NCBI GenBank assembly: GCA_026120185.1
Contig: JANUWF010001937.1
Location: 2,356,001-2,420,000, forward strand
Source of the DNA: Voacanga thouarsii
Lineage: Eukaryota; Streptophyta; Magnoliopsida; Gentianales; Apocynaceae
Direction: 5' to 3'
DNA: 64,000 bases
Of this stretch, positions 48,382 to 61,514 are shown piece after piece. The notes beneath the pieces are model-generated. The model was not told the DNA's origin and made no database searches. It saw only the letters and a list, made by a program, of their open reading frames with translations. Position 1 is the stretch's first letter, and each line of letters begins with the position of its first letter. Both the position numbers and the translations under genes were made by a program.

Positions 48382-48422
48382 TTTTGCTTGAGGACAAGCA
48401 AAAGTTTAAGTGTGGGGGTATG
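48382..48422 (+). promoter_or_regulatory. Outer hairpin and polypurine tract of D
   Basis: A perfect 9-bp stem TTTTGCTTG / CAAGCAAAA around loop AGGA (48382-48403), then TTTAAGTGTGGGGGTATG and the LTR. Confidence 0.78.
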
Positions 48423-49813
48423 TGATAGGGGAAAAAATCACCATTATTTTTTTAGTTATTTGAGGTTGTTTTGATATACATTTGTTGCAATAACTTGGCA
48501 TATTCCTTCCTATTTGACATTTTACTTGTAGAAAGTATTTTTGACGAATTTATGTAGATTTGAGTTGATTTCGAGCAAAACTAAAGATTTTCAAGAGTAC
48601 ACCTAGCGCTAAGTATAGCAAGTGGACTAGGTGCCAGGTCTATTCTGGACGGCTAGAGGAAAACTGAGAAAAATTTAAAGGAGGAGCATATTGCACCTGG
48701 CCCCAGGTCCGTTCTGGGAAGCCAAAATCTTGTGGATGAATTTAGAAATTTTCCAATGATTTTGGTATTTTTCGAATCCTACTCGGTCAAGACTTCCCAA
48801 ACTACGAATTTAGTGTCTAAGAGGCTTATAGTAGCAAGAGAAAATATAAAGAAAAAGGGGGTCGATCCAAGAGCTAAAATTCCAAATATTCATTAAACAA
48901 GGAATTCACCAAATCAATGAAGGTTGTTCAAAAGAGTCTTCAAGGGAGAAGAAAGAGGCTTGTCTATGAGTGCTTCCTTTTATCTTTGTTTTCTTATTAT
49001 TAAACAATGATGTATTCAATGTTTTATTGTAATTTAACATTATTTTAGATTATGATTTTGTATTAATTTAGTTATTTGATCAATTCTTTATCATCTTTAG
49101 TATTTGATTACTTGTTATCATTGGTTATTAATGCGAGTTCTTCTAATTGACTTGGGAAAATGATGTTAGGAGTTTATTGCATTGATTTCATATGTGTCAA
49201 ATCTTAATAGACTTGGGCGATGAAGTTAAGATGATAGAACTAAAATATAATCAAAGATTAGTCGATTTCACCTCGAGCAAATGGTCATTAGCTAATTTCA
49301 TGTTTATGAGGAATTAAGCTTAATGCTTGTTTTGGTTATGTTAGCTTGATTGGGAAATCTGTTAATTTAATAAAAAGATAGTGATTCCATGGATTGGGAA
49401 ACGAAGTGGAATTTATCTAAGTAAATTCATGACTTAGGAAACGATTGAATTTTACTTTATATTTATTTATGATTCTAAGATAATGATTAATTGAGAGAAT
49501 TGATAGTTGGTTCATTATCACGTTTTCTAGGATAATTGTCTAAATTGCATTTTCCTACATCCTTGAGTTGTATATATTTTTTTATTTTTCTTTTTCTTAT
49601 TTTCTCAATTTATTGGGTCGGTTAAATAATGAATGAAAAGTGATTAGTGTGTACTTGTTCCTTTGAGGATCAATACTCATTATTTCCCTATGCTATGCTT
49701 GCAATAAGTATACTTGCTCATATATGTATTTTGGGATTAATGTTTTAATTAAAACTTGACTAAGGGATGGATTTAAATTTGATAATTTTTATACACCCAA
49801 AATTTACGCATCA
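48423..49813 (+). repeat. 3' LTR of D (1,391 bp)
   Basis: TGATAGGGGA ... ACGCATCA. The continuous copy of the D LTR. It confirms that E split the 5' copy at the point matching ...CTTAATGC. Confidence 0.93.
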
Positions 49814-50460
49814 CCTACAAAGTAGTACAATTCTAATCTTGGGTCTAATTACTTTCTTTAGTCAGTACATAAGTTGGACAATCCCATACTTTGAGATGAT
49901 TCATATTGGGCTTTCGTCCAGTCCACATCTCCGAAGGTGTCCTAGACACTGACTTGGAAGGCACCAAGTTCAGAATATATGTTGAAATTTCCAGAGTATA
50001 TCCCCAGAAAGAAATAGGAAGAATTTCATAGCTCATCATGTTCTTGACCATTTCCATCAACATTCTCTTTCTTCTCTCAACTACTCTATTTTGCTGGGGA
50101 GTCCCAGGTGCAATTAATTGAGATACTATACCCTGATATACCAAGTAGTCCTTAAATTTACCAAGGAGATATTCTCCACCACGATCCGATCTTAACTTTT
50201 TAATTAGTTACCTATTTGACGCTCCACTTCAGCCTTAAACTCTTTGAATATATCAGAAGAACCAGACTTGTGCCTTATTAAGTAAACATAAACAAAACGA
50301 GACTGACCATCTGTGACCATGATAAAGTAATTATAACCTCTTCTAGTTGGTGAAAACATCGGACCACAAATATCAATATGAACTAACTTTAATATTTCTT
50401 TGGACATTTCCACCACTTGAGTAAAGGTCATTTTGGTCATTTTAACCTTAAGACAAGATT
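49814..50460 (-). pseudogene. Integrase of copia element B
   Basis: Two open stretches, 50440-50204 and 50144-49845 (minus), separated by a TAA near 50201. First Asp in VHIDICGPM, second in LRSDRGGEYLL, Glu in RVVERRKRMLMEM, so the DDE triad is complete. C-terminal part ends near RTPSEMWTGRKPNMNHLKVW. It is cut at 49814 by D; the rest of pol resumes at 32366. Confidence 0.85.
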
Positions 50461-50499
50461 TACGCTAAGGCCATTCTTCTAATTTTAATGAGTCTTAAG

Positions 50500-51049
50500 A
50501 CCTATTTTCGATTAACCTCTGAATCCGATTGGGATTTATATGTCCTAATCTCAAGTGCCATAAATAAGAGTTATTTGATGTGGCCTTTCTCTTTTTGTTA
50601 TTAGATTCCGTTCGAGTATTATTTATTTAACAATTAATAGGATTAATATAGAAAAGATTCTCATACATGTTTCCAGAACAAATAATATTTCCATTTTTAC
50701 AGATTAAAATACCAGAATAGAAAGAAACAGAATATCCTTGATTAATCAATTTAGAAACTGAAACCAAATTCTGTTTAAAACTAGAAATATATAAAATATC
50801 CTTTAAAATTAAAATCCTATTACAATCAAATAAAAGCTCTAAGTCTCCCATTGCTCAAGCCTATTCTTGTGCTCCGTTGCCCACTCTAATTCTGTGTTCT
50901 CCTCTACTGAGTCGTCTTATCTTGCTGAACCCTTGCAAGGAGTTATAAATATGGTCAATGACTCTGGAGTCAACAATCCAAGTGGATGATGATCCAACGA
51001 TCAAAATAGACTCTAAGTAAAGCGCAATACCTAAGGAGGACTTGGACAA
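50500..51049 (-). pseudogene. Protease and pre-integrase of copia element B
   Basis: Protease at 51049-50861 reads SSTWIVDSRVIDHIYNSLQG: the DSG motif is changed to DSR, so activity is lost. After a break, 50851-50627 carries LKDILYISSFKQNLVSVSKL, the usual end of the protease region. The pre-integrase HLRLGHINPNRI-like segment lies near 50520-50570. Confidence 0.82.
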
Positions 51050-51833
51050 GAAGTCCGAAAAATCCTTTTTGAAGTGCTCTTTCTTACCACATTAGAAACA
51101 TTTACCTTTGGGCTTCGATAAACCTGGCTTGAAAGCCTTAGGCTGGGCCCCTGCATGACTTTGGGCCTTCTTCTTCTTGAACTTCTTGGACTAGGAGCTA
51201 GTCCTAAAAGATGGTCCAGAGTGAGTAACCAAAACCTTTGACACTGGCATTATGATTCTCTCAGTAGCTTATAGTTCTTTCATTAATTTAATCAAAGACA
51301 TATTCTATTTGTTCATACTATAATTTAGCTTAAACTGAGAATATGAATCTGGCAAAGTCTCAAGAACCATGTCAATTTACCTCTCAACATCAATCATTTC
51401 CCCTGGGACCTTGGCTTCCTCAAAGTGAGCAATCATCTTGAGGATATGCTCACGAACCGATGCCCGCTCAGCAATCCTAGTGTTCATGGTTGCTTTAAAA
51501 GCTTCCTGCTTTGTGGGCTGGCTCTTGTTAGCCAATATAGTGCGCAACGATACATCGATGTTGTATGCAGTAGGTATGTTCTCATGCTTAGACTGGAGAA
51601 CATGAAGCCAATATATAGCAATGAGTCATTTCATCAGTTTTCCTCTATGACTTTTCCATTTCATGATCCATGTCCACAGAATCTTCCCTAATTTTAGGAC
51701 AGGGGTCGGTTAGAACATACTTGTACTCCTTTGCAGTGAGTACTATGTTTAGATTACTTTTCCAGTCCACATGGTTTGGTTCAGTTAACTTATTCTCCTT
51801 GAGAATAATGGACAAATGACTGAATCCATACAT
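51050..51833 (-). pseudogene. gag of copia element B, broken
   Basis: Start ATG 51831-51833 (MYGFSHLSIILKENKL), with NHVDWKSNLNIVLT, the copia gag N-terminus. A TGA ends this stretch at 51645. Later pieces are frame-scattered; the zinc knuckle near 51075-51100 reads CF-stop-CGKKEHFKKD. It is close to the gag of A. Confidence 0.82.
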
Positions 51834-53539
51834 TTCTATTGATTGGAAAAAAAACTTCATTCGGAAAACTGTTTGTTTTGAAAAACACATATGAAAATGA
51901 ACAAAAACAAACATTTAACACATCATATTTTTCCCATGATATGGTTTACCTATTAAAACAATTATAAAAATAAGAATAATTTGGCTCTTAGAAAAATTGA
52001 CTGAGCTTTGTAGGAAGGTTAACAATTTTCTAAGTTAAGTGTATAACCATCACAAATTAAACTTCCTTAATAGGTAATGATTCATAAAATAGTTCCATCG
52101 ATACGATGGCTACTACTCTCACCACTTACAGATAATCCAACATTAATGCCTCTAACGATAGGCTGGTTGATATTAACACTTATCTTGGGATTTAATTATA
52201 ATTCCTTCGTTAGTTCTAAATTCTCATGAAAATCTTTCCTATAGGGGGTCATACTCAGAATGACGCGAGGATAATTGCAATCTCTAACAGGAACCCGTGA
52301 TGGAAGCCATGAAGCCGTTAAAATCCCTCTCCCACTTAATATTTTTTAGAAAAATAGGTTTTTTGGGTAAAAAATGTTTCTTTAAAATTAATTGGCTTTT
52401 ATTAACATTAGTGAAAATCTAAAAAAATCAACTATTATTTTCTATATCAAGGATAAAACCCTTTAAGAAAATAAATTATGAATTTTTAATTTCACTACTT
52501 AAGTTAAAACCAATTTTTAGGAACTAAATTTAAAGTATTTAAATTCAAAATTATTCTCCATGTCAAGGATAAAAACCTTTGGAAGAATAAACCATGAATT
52601 TATTTTTAAATTACATAGTTCCAATTTAAAACATTTTCCTTAATTGTTTTATCTAGAGAAAAAAATTATTTTATCAAAAAAACTTTGTGCATTTGATCAC
52701 AAAATTAAATATAATAGACATGCTCCAAAAAAAAAATAAAAATTTACATGCTATTTCTAACCTTGAATTCTTATGTGACCAAGTAATGGATTAAACATCA
52801 TAATAATAAAATTAAAATGATCTTGTTTAATCTTAAAGTGCTTCCCCTTTACTAACTATTTTCATACAAAATTATTTATCACAATAAATAAACTATTGCA
52901 AGAAAAATAACATTGTGTGATATGGGCCCCAAAAGAAAAGAAAATACAAGAAAAATAAAATGAATAAAAAAAAAAAGAAGACCAAATGACCAGTGAACCG
53001 AACCGTTGAACTGCCAACCAAGTCTTGTGTTTTTATCTTTTTACACCACGCAAGCCTTGGGAGGCTTTGTATCATCCAACCAATTGGCCATGATCACGGT
53101 TCCTAGGAGCTTCAGCCATGCATGTGCCAGCACGGCTCCAGGGAGACTAATCACCTAAGCCGCACGCAGCTAGTCTTCTCGGCAATCTTCCATTTTTTTT
53201 TTTCTGTAAAATCTTCTTCAAGGGTTTTTCATTCAGGCACCGATTATTATTATTATTATTATTTTGGTTATAGAAAAATCATAAATAAATTGAAATACAA
53301 TTTCAACCACCTATGCCTTTCAAAATAAGGTATACACAATTTTTACGAAAGCGATTAAAAAATAAATTACAAGTGCCTATGCCTCCACGCGCGAGGCATA
53401 CACAAAATCTACCCATATCAAAAACTACGAGGGGATCCATACAATCACAAAGATTATATTTTTAGTAGTAAAGAAACGACATTTTTTCGATTATTAACCC
53501 TAAGCATGCTCCTAGATTTAATCTGTCTTTGATATCACT
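51834..53539 (-). other. Leader and PBS of copia element B
   Basis: 1.7 kb without a supported ORF. Near the LTR, 53526-53539 reads AGTGATATCAAAGA on the minus strand, a drifted tRNA-iMet site. An (ATT)n run lies at 53243-53263. The leader matches 61515-62727 of A. Confidence 0.7.
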
Positions 53540-55122
53540 TGAAGGATCGAGAAAAATAAATACGCAATGGAAGACAGCAAATTAAAATTTTTCTCGAGCC
53601 AAAGTTTAGGAATACTTACTTCTATGTTGATTAACTTTAATAACGGAATTCGAATTTGGGTTTGACAGCGTTTATTGAACAGGAACGTCTACTTATTCCA
53701 CAGGGATACCAGCTAACTGTCGGCTCCTCCACATCAAACACTTACCACGTTTGCAAACTCTTGATCTTTCAGAGTATTCTCTAACCACTATAGACCTCTA
53801 TCGGTGAAAGTAAAATTAGGATAAAGAAAAAAATGGAACAAAAATAGAATAGATAAATTCTAAGGAAAAAGGAAGGAAAACAAAATAATAAAAACGGCGG
53901 CTATTTCTTAAAAAAGACGAAAACTATCTTGTTGTGGAATTTTTGGTCATTAATGGAACACGAGATGCCTACATAAATATTATTAGCTTTCCTTTTTCTT
54001 TTTAGAAACAAAATCTGCCACCTCAATTTCTTTGTTTCCTTTTTCTTCTTTTTCCTTTTTCTTTTACATGACTATTTCCATCAAAAACCCTGATAGGCCA
54101 TGCTCTCTTAATTAGTCCAATGACTAATTCAATAACTCCCTTATTAATTCACTTAGGCCCAGTATTAAAATTACTCAAGATAATTAATTAATAAACTAAT
54201 TAATTAAATTAGATCTTTTATTAATTAATTAAATTACTTGGACCCAAAATAAAATTATCCAAGATAATTAATTAATAAACTAATTAATTAAACTCGCACA
54301 ATTAATTATTCTAGCCCAAATAAATAAATAATTGCACTCCAAGAATAATTCTTCCAATAATAAATCCATCCAATAAACCCATATAGTTAATAAATTTACT
54401 AAGATTATTTGAGCTACTCAGGGACCAAAAGACATATTATACTTGGCTACTAAAATGACCAAAATACCTTTACTAACAAATAGTTGTATTTTAATCATTT
54501 TAAATATTATATTTATCACCATAAGAAAATATTGACCTCGAGAATAATATTACAAGTGCAGTGTCTCTGACTTATAGGTGTAATGACAAAAATATCCCTC
54601 TACATAATACCCGTCATTGAGATAGGAAAATAGTACTAACACACTTCTCAATGACATCTATCATCCATTGATAACTAGTTCAATAATCTAAGATCTCCAA
54701 CATGTATCCACTTATCACAGGAAGCTACCCAAAAGTGTACAAACTTAGTCATGCTTCCTAGGGCGGCCCTAAATTATTAGATTATACTAGACAATTACAA
54801 GGGGGTGATTTCTTCATGTAATGAAATATAGAAACTCTATTATATAAGTCCATCTTAATTAACTAGAGTCATACACCTTGTGAAACCCTACCTGAAGCCA
54901 ACCTTAGAGTAAGGGGGATATGATGCATATCATGTCATCATGTATAAAATATACCTTTTTGAATGATTTTATGTACCTTAGAATTGTGGTTTATAGGTTA
55001 AATGGCTTATTTATGCTTGTTTGGTAAAAAGGGTAAAAGGGTAATTTTTCTTGAGGTCAAAATAGGAAGATGGCTTGAGGTTTAGATAAGAAGAATATTT
55101 GGGTGAGAAAATAAGAACAAGA

Positions 55123-55190
55123 GTTGTTGTGGTTAAGTGGTTAGAGCGTTGTGAATTAATCTCTAAGGTCTTGAGTTCAAATCCCACCAT
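55123..55190 (+). other. tRNA-like segment in LTR I
   Basis: TGGTTAAGTGGTTAGAGCG fits an RNA polymerase III A box and GAGTTCAAATCCC, 28 bases on, fits a B box. The acceptor stem does not pair, so it is not a working tRNA. The same segment lies at the same offset in J. Confidence 0.55.
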
Positions 55191-56799
55191 TTAAGTTTTA
55201 TTCATAATTATCTTAACCATGTTTGAATTTTCGCTTTTCTTACATTCCTTAAAGATAGGAATGTTGTCTTAAGGGAGACATGATGGTAATATCTTCACCA
55301 TGTGGTCTTGTCCTAAAAAGAATTCTAGAAGAATTCTTGTCCCCTTTAATTTTGTTAGCCTTGTCCTAACACCTTTGAAATTTAAACTATCCTTAATTCA
55401 TTAATCCATTTTTAATCATAAAAATTCTGTGATAAATCTCTATGATTAGAATTTGAAAATCAGCTCTTATGGGATAGGGATGGCCGAAAATAGGGAGGAG
55501 AATTAGGTAGGGATTACCAGGAAAAGAAAACACAAAGTTATTCCTTCAAACTCCATCTTCATCTTGTTCATGTTTTGGTAAATAAATATCTGGAAAATTT
55601 TCCAGATTTCTTTCAAGGCTGTTTTCAAAAGTTTCAACCAACTTTCCTACCCAATTTCTGCAAGAAAAATAGACATATTAAGTAAGGTTGAAGGCTGAAT
55701 ATTCAGTGAATTTTCGGACTGCACAAACATCCCAAAACCAGAATTTTGTTTCAACAATCTAGCCACATTAAACATGGAATTTGAAGCCACCGTTACAACA
55801 TAAGAACAGCTTGAACTTCCTCTGTTTTTCTTCAAGATGAAGGATGGAAAACCACCATTAGAAGACCTTCAAACACCCTTAAGAATCAGCTTCAAAATCA
55901 TGCCAAAGAGAACAGAAAATTCTGCACCAAAAACATTTCAATTCCAAGTATTCTTGAAGCCTAAATTGTAGAAATTTTCCAGCTTGTCTCCTCAAGGCTA
56001 AGGCAGATATTCTTCACTCAAAACCATGCAATTCGGACCTTGTTCAGCCATGGACTGAACATCTTGGCCTCTACACCAACCATGAATGCTAGGACTCCAT
56101 GATTATACCTTAAAAAACTCCTAAAATTACTCTATCCAAAACTTATTCAAACTTCAAACTAAATTTCAGATTTTGTTCCATTAAAACATACCTATAGCTA
56201 AGTGATTAAACCAAAAAATCCTCTGCCATTTAAGGCCATTTTCAGCCAGCCTTAGGTACTGAACAACCCTCCATTCTTTGATTAAAACCTGGCTAATTCA
56301 GTCTTACACCATTGAAGAACAAGAGACCTTCCATGAACAAACTCCATTAACTAATCTTATACCTCAAACAACTCCACCTTTTTCTCCATTTGAATTTCAA
56401 AAAAATATGAAAACCTTCTCTCTCATTCTTGATAGCTGAAACTCTCTTCTACACTAGACCGTTTAGCCAACACAATTCCAGCAACTCTCTAAATCCATTT
56501 TCTCTTAAACTCTCTCAAAAAACACCAAGAACACACACTTCTCATCTTCAAGCCTAAACCAATCCTAAACACCTCCAATCACTCTCAAATACTCTAGATC
56601 ATCCATATTCAACCAATAATATTTATTTCTGCCCTTTATAACACCGAATCTCGCAAAGTGGAATTTCCAAATGGATCAAAAGCAACATTTTTTGTTCAAG
56701 GTTCCAAGAACACCAAAAGGTAAAATAAGAACAACCTCCTTATTCTTCCTCTTCTATTCAACTTCTAATATTCCTGTCTACTCTTATTCATCTCCTTTT

Positions 56800-56829
56800 C
56801 ACACACACACACACACTCTCTCTCTCTCT
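56800..56829. repeat. (CA)n(CT)n microsatellite in LTR I
   Basis: Eight CA units followed by seven CT units. Confidence 0.95.
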
Positions 56830-59719
56830 TAGCCGAAATGGTGATGATCAACCATGGCTGTTTCCGGACCCCTAAAGGCCATCAAACTCGTGAGGATCTT
56901 CACTAACTAAGGAAAATCCTTCATCAAGCGATCATCCATCAAGTATTTTTCCTTAAATCTTCCTTTTTAATTTTTAGAATCAAGACTCTTAGATGTTGAT
57001 AAGATGATTAAATAAAATAGGGGTTGAGTATATGTATGTGGGTGAAGGGGATAGAGTTAGGACATGAGAGTTGGAATGTATGATTAGGCCTTATGGAGTT
57101 TTCTTTTGAATCAATATATGCTCATCATGATTAAAAGGATTTATAGATATTTTGATGCATGTTAGATATTATAACACCATTAGTGATTAGGTCTTTATGT
57201 TCTTATTTTTCAATGAAGTCATAGATGATGATTATGCCTAGAAGGAGATTATCCATGTGTTAGTATCTGTTGATTCAAGTGTATGTTCATGGACGGATTA
57301 ATATGTTGTGTGAGAATATGTTCATAGATCTTCTCTAACCACTGAAAATTATTGAAAAAACTATTTTCTATTAATTCTAGAATTATTTTACTAACATTAT
57401 TGTTATTAATTTAATTAGAATTATTATTCAATTTAATCTATAGAATTCGAAAACATTAGGTAGGTGTGGAATAGAGTATTATTTAAAAATATTATTATTT
57501 TATTAGTTAAATAAATAAAATCATTTTATTAAAAATAAATAATAAAATGTTGGAATTAATTAATATCAAATGACCTTGTGGACCATATTAATAATATTAG
57601 TTAGCCTTACTAAAACTTTTATCCATATCCATAAATATTATTTATATTAAAATTTATTTTTATTTATTAATTAAAAATTAAGTATAATTCATTTATTATT
57701 AATTTTATTGGTTATTTATTAGCCATTAATTATTAATTAAAAATTAGTCATAATTTATTATTTATAATAATACTATTTAAATATTACTAATTACCAATAT
57801 TATTTAGGATTTATTATTATTATTATTCATTCTTTAAATTTATTTATTAGCAATATTACTCATTATTTATTAGTTGAAACTATAACTTATTACTGTTTAT
57901 TTTATAACACCCATTTATTTTAACTCGTTAAGCTGGTTTATTTTACAACATATTTTATCAACTAGTATTAAAGCCTACGACATTATGGTCATGGTTAGTT
58001 GTGGTTGTGACTAGTTGAATTAGGAATTATTTATTTAAGGCAAATATGGTCTGGATATTGTCTTATACCTTGTGTTTACCCCAGGGGGGTTAGGCTGACC
58101 TTGGAAGACTTTTGAATCCAAGAAGAGTAAAAGATCAGGTAAGTTTCTGCATAGAACCATTTGAAGACTAAAGTTATTGTGGCAAGTCAAACTCAATGTA
58201 TACGAGTATTTGTACTGTAAAGGCAATTATGGACAGTTTTTCCTTTTTCGTTCAGTCAAGCAAACCATTTACAACTAAACAAGAAATTTCACACCAAATG
58301 CTAAACTTTTCCAAAAAACTCAACTTTGGCAAGAATTTTAGAAACTATAATTGCTATTTTCAAGTGAATCATTGTATGGGCTTTTTCCTCCCAAGTGGAA
58401 TAAACAATGTTGAGTACTCAATAAGGGTAGACTACTAGAATTAGTCTTTGAAGGATAGGATAAGTCTCTCAATAGGTAGCCACCTCTGATGGGTGAGTCC
58501 TTCCTAGATACGATGATAGTCTTGTAGGTCATACCGGTCCGAGCTAGCAAGTTCAGTCAAGTGGGCTGTGTGTTTCTGGAGTAGACAATTGGTAAGTTTG
58601 GGTGTAGAGATGGAGGAGTATCTCACCCGGTAGGCCGTATACCTACCTTGTTTCAGTATGCTCAACGTGTGGCATTCTGATGGTTATATTATCATGGTGC
58701 ACAAAGTGTGGTACCATGGCTATCTCTTTTAAGTAGTTGTATTTATTGTACAAGTGTATGTTTTAGAAAGCAAAACACCACTCGTCATTTATGAAATTTA
58801 TTTAAGGCTTCCTAGCACTTTCTTTTATGAAACATTTACAACTTGCATACATGAACTGCTTTACCTGAAACACTCAAAGCACACACAGGCTTACTAAGAT
58901 TTTTGTCTCACCATCTTTTATACCATATTTTCAGGTCAATCCTACTGTGAAGGATATTAGCTATAGTATTGCCTATGTCTTGAAGATTCATTGTTATTTT
59001 TTCTATGTATTTCTTTTGAGAGACAGTAGCAAACATTTATTTTTTATCTTGTTCATGTATTGCTTGGGTTGTAATAAGTTTAATTTTGATTTATTTCTTT
59101 CATTTATTTTGTGTGCCCTAATTATAAAGACCCCTTGTCCTATGGACGGGACGACATCCCCAGCCCTAATGGGGCATAGGTAGTGGGGTGTTACACACTC
59201 AATGTACAAGGTTATTAACCTTGCGATAAGACCTCACTCAACATACATCAAAATGTACAAGTCCAGCTTTACCTGACCACTAACTTATACTCAAGTCCTA
59301 GGGTATTTGTCCACGTAGTAATTGCAATAAACCAATATTTATTTATTTTTTTTATAAAAATTATTATCGCGTAGTCCCGTTCTACGTATTCCAAATTTGC
59401 TTACACTATTGGTGCAAGTGGATTACTCACTGGTTCGAGGTTAGTCATTCCATATTTAAAAACCATAGTGTAATGATCTAAACCTTGATAAAGTGTCTAG
59501 CTTCATCAATCGATCAAGAATAATTTTTCATTTATGTTTTAGTAGCCCATAATCTACACCTTACTGTGAAAGTACGACCCAATCATGTAGATTACTTACT
59601 AACACACTTAGACATTTAATGTGAGAATATATGTAAATAAACAACCGTTAATGAATGAAACTTTTATTAATTTTCAAAATACAGAAATACGTAGTACATT
59701 TTGGGCATATATTCCAATA

Positions 59720-60150
59720 CTAACCATTTCCATCAAAGTTTTATTCATTCTCTTAGCTACTCTATACTGCTAGGGAGTCTCAGGTGTAATTAGCTGAGAT
59801 ACTATACCATGACGTGCCAAGTAGTCCTTAAATTCACCAAGGAGATATTCATCACCATGATCCGATCTTAGCTTTTTAATTAGTTTACCTGTTTGATACT
59901 CCATCTCAGTCTTAAACTCCTTGAATATATCAAAGGAGTTAGACTTGCGCCTTATCAAGTAAACATAACTGAAATGCAAGTGATCATTTGTGAACGTGAT
60001 AAAGTAATTATAACCACCTCTAGCTGGGGAAGACATAGGGCCGCAAATATCAGTATGAACTAACTCTAATATTTCTTTAGCTCTTTTCGCCTTTTGAGTA
60101 AAGGACCTTTTGGTCATTTTACTTTTAAGATAAGATTCACATTGAGGTCA
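59720..60150 (-). pseudogene. Integrase core of copia element A
   Basis: Open 60117-59770 (minus): VHTDICGPM (Asp), LRSDHGDEYLL (Asp), GIVSQLITPETP, then a TAG. The Glu block reads RVAKRMNKTLMEM, with Lys where Glu is needed (VAERRN), so the catalytic triad is lost. It is cut at 59720 by B and continues at 28616. Confidence 0.85.
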
Positions 60151-60700
60151 TTCTTCCAATTCCAATAAGTCCAAAGACCTATTTTGGACTAACCTCTAAA
60201 TCCAATTAGGATTTATATGTCCTAAACTCAAGTGCCATAAAAAAGAATTATTTGATATGTCCTTTCTCTTCTTATTTTTAGGTTCTGTTTGAGTATTATT
60301 TATTTGACAATTAATAAGATTAATATAGAAAAGATTCTCATACATGTTTCCAAAATAAATAATATTTCCATTTCTTCTTATTGAAATACCAAAATGGAAA
60401 GAAACAAAATATCCTTGATTAATCAATTTAGAAATTGAAACCAAATTCTGTTTAAAACTAAAAACATATAAAATATATTTCAAAATTAAAACCCTATTAC
60501 AATCAAATAATAGCTCTAAATATCCTACTGCTTCAGCCAACACTTATGCTTTGTTGCTCACTCTAAATCCATGCTTTCCTCTACTGAGTCATCTTTTCTT
60601 GTTGAACCCCTGCAAGGAGTTACAGATATGGTCATTGGCTCCGGAATCAACAATTCAAGTGGATGATGATCCAACCATCAAAATAGACTCTAAGTAAAGA
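60151..60700 (-). pseudogene. Protease and pre-integrase of copia element A
   Basis: The protease motif near 60625-60665 reads IVDSGANDHICNS after a stop in the preceding Trp codon, so the DSG triad is kept. 60543-60196 is open, with LKYILYVFSFKQNLVSISKL and the pre-integrase FLWHLSLGHINPNWI. Confidence 0.82.
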
Positions 60701-61514
60701 GCAATACCTACGGAGGACTTGGCCAAGAGTTCAGACAATCCTTTTTGAAGTTCCTATTCTTACCACATTTGCAACACTTGCCCTTGGGCTTGTCGCTGGG
60801 CTTAGATGGACTGATCTTTGGATGCCTTGGACTGGGCCCCTACATTATTCTGGACGTTCTTCTTTTTGAACTTCTTGGGCTTAAGCCCAGTTCTAAAAGA
60901 TGAACCAGAACAAGTAACCAAAATTTTTGAGTTAGGCTTTATTATTTTTCCTACAGCCTGAAGTTCCTTCATCAACTTAACTTGTTCATGTTATAATTTA
61001 ACTTGAACTAAGAGTATGATTCTAGCAAAGTCTCAAGAACTATATCAATTTAGCTCTCGGGATCGATTGTTACCCCTAAGACCTCGGCCTCTTCAAAGTG
61101 GGTAATCATCTTAAGCATATGCTCATAAACCGATACCCCCTCAACCATTCTAGTGTTCATGATTGCTTTAAGAGTTTCTTGCATTGCGGGCCAGCTCTTA
61201 TAAGCAAACATGGTGTGCAAAAAAACATCAATGTTGTATGTAGTAGGCATGTTCTCGTGCTTAGACTAGAGAATATTGGTTATGGAAGCTAGCACATAGC
61301 ATCAAGCCATTTCAACAACTTTCCTCCATGCCTTCTCCACCTCATGATTTTGGTCTGTGGAATCTTTTATAATTTCAAAATATGGGTCGGTCAGGACATA
61401 CTTGTACTCCTCATCAGTGAGTACTATGTTCAGATTCCTTTTCCAGTCCACGTAATATGGTCCAATTAACTTATTCTCCTTGAGAATAATGGACAAAGGA
61501 CTGAAACCAAACAT
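60701..61514 (-). pseudogene. gag of copia element A, broken
   Basis: Start ATG 61512-61514 (MFGFSPLSIILKENKL) with YYVDWKRNLNIVLTDEEY. A stop falls at 61302. A second open stretch 61250-61050 has TMFAYKSWPAMQETLKAIM and VSVYEHMLKMITHFEEAE, the UBN2 core. The zinc knuckle near 60735-60775 reads CCKCGKNRNFKKDC, where the His position is Asn. Confidence 0.83.

Larger units (their letters stand above)
32367..49813 (+). mobile_element. Athila-type gypsy element D, gag + ORF2, no pol
   Basis: Plus strand, flanked by CCTTC (32362-32366) and CCTAC (49814-49818). Without E (33298-42594) it is about 8.15 kb: 5' LTR, degenerate tRNA-Asp PBS, leader, gag, spacer, ORF2, inner module, non-coding, outer module, 3' LTR. 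The internal length of about 5.35 kb almost equals that of F. No pol domain is readable. Confidence 0.9.
54879..59195. mobile_element. Large solo LTR I (4,317 bp)
   Basis: Starts TGTGAAACCC and ends GGGGTGTTACA. Flanks CACCT (54874-54878) and CACTC (59196-59200) are each one change from CACCC, which LTR A has at the matching place. No coding frame, PBS or second LTR is found in 4.3 kb. Very long LTRs with GGGGTGTTACA-type termini occur in some Ty3/gypsy groups (Tekay/Del type), a tentative assignment from memory. J is a second copy in the same orientation. Orientation is unresolved: the terminus would also fit TGTAACACCCC on the minus strand. Confidence 0.85.
28617..59719 (-). mobile_element. 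Copia element B, nested in A
   Basis: Minus-strand copia of the same family as its host A. TSD CTGAC (28612-28616) and CTAAC (59720-59724). Its own sequence is 28617-32366, 49814-54878 and 59196-59719; D sits between its integrase and RT, and solo LTR I in its 5' LTR. Domains read gag, protease, integrase, RT, RNase H. Confidence 0.92.
53540..59719 (-). repeat. 5' LTR of copia element B, interrupted by solo LTR I
   Basis: The LTR proper is 53540-54878 plus 59196-59719, about 1.86 kb, as in its 3' partner. Ends TGAAGGATCG (plus, 53540) and CCAATA (59719). Confidence 0.9.

Noticed and set aside
55123..55190. A functional tRNA gene
   Set aside because: A and B boxes are present, but acceptor and anticodon stems do not pair; it is shared by both LTR copies as a relic.
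56800..56829. CRISPR-like or satellite array
   Set aside because: Plain dinucleotide microsatellite; no spacer-repeat pattern exists anywhere in the window.
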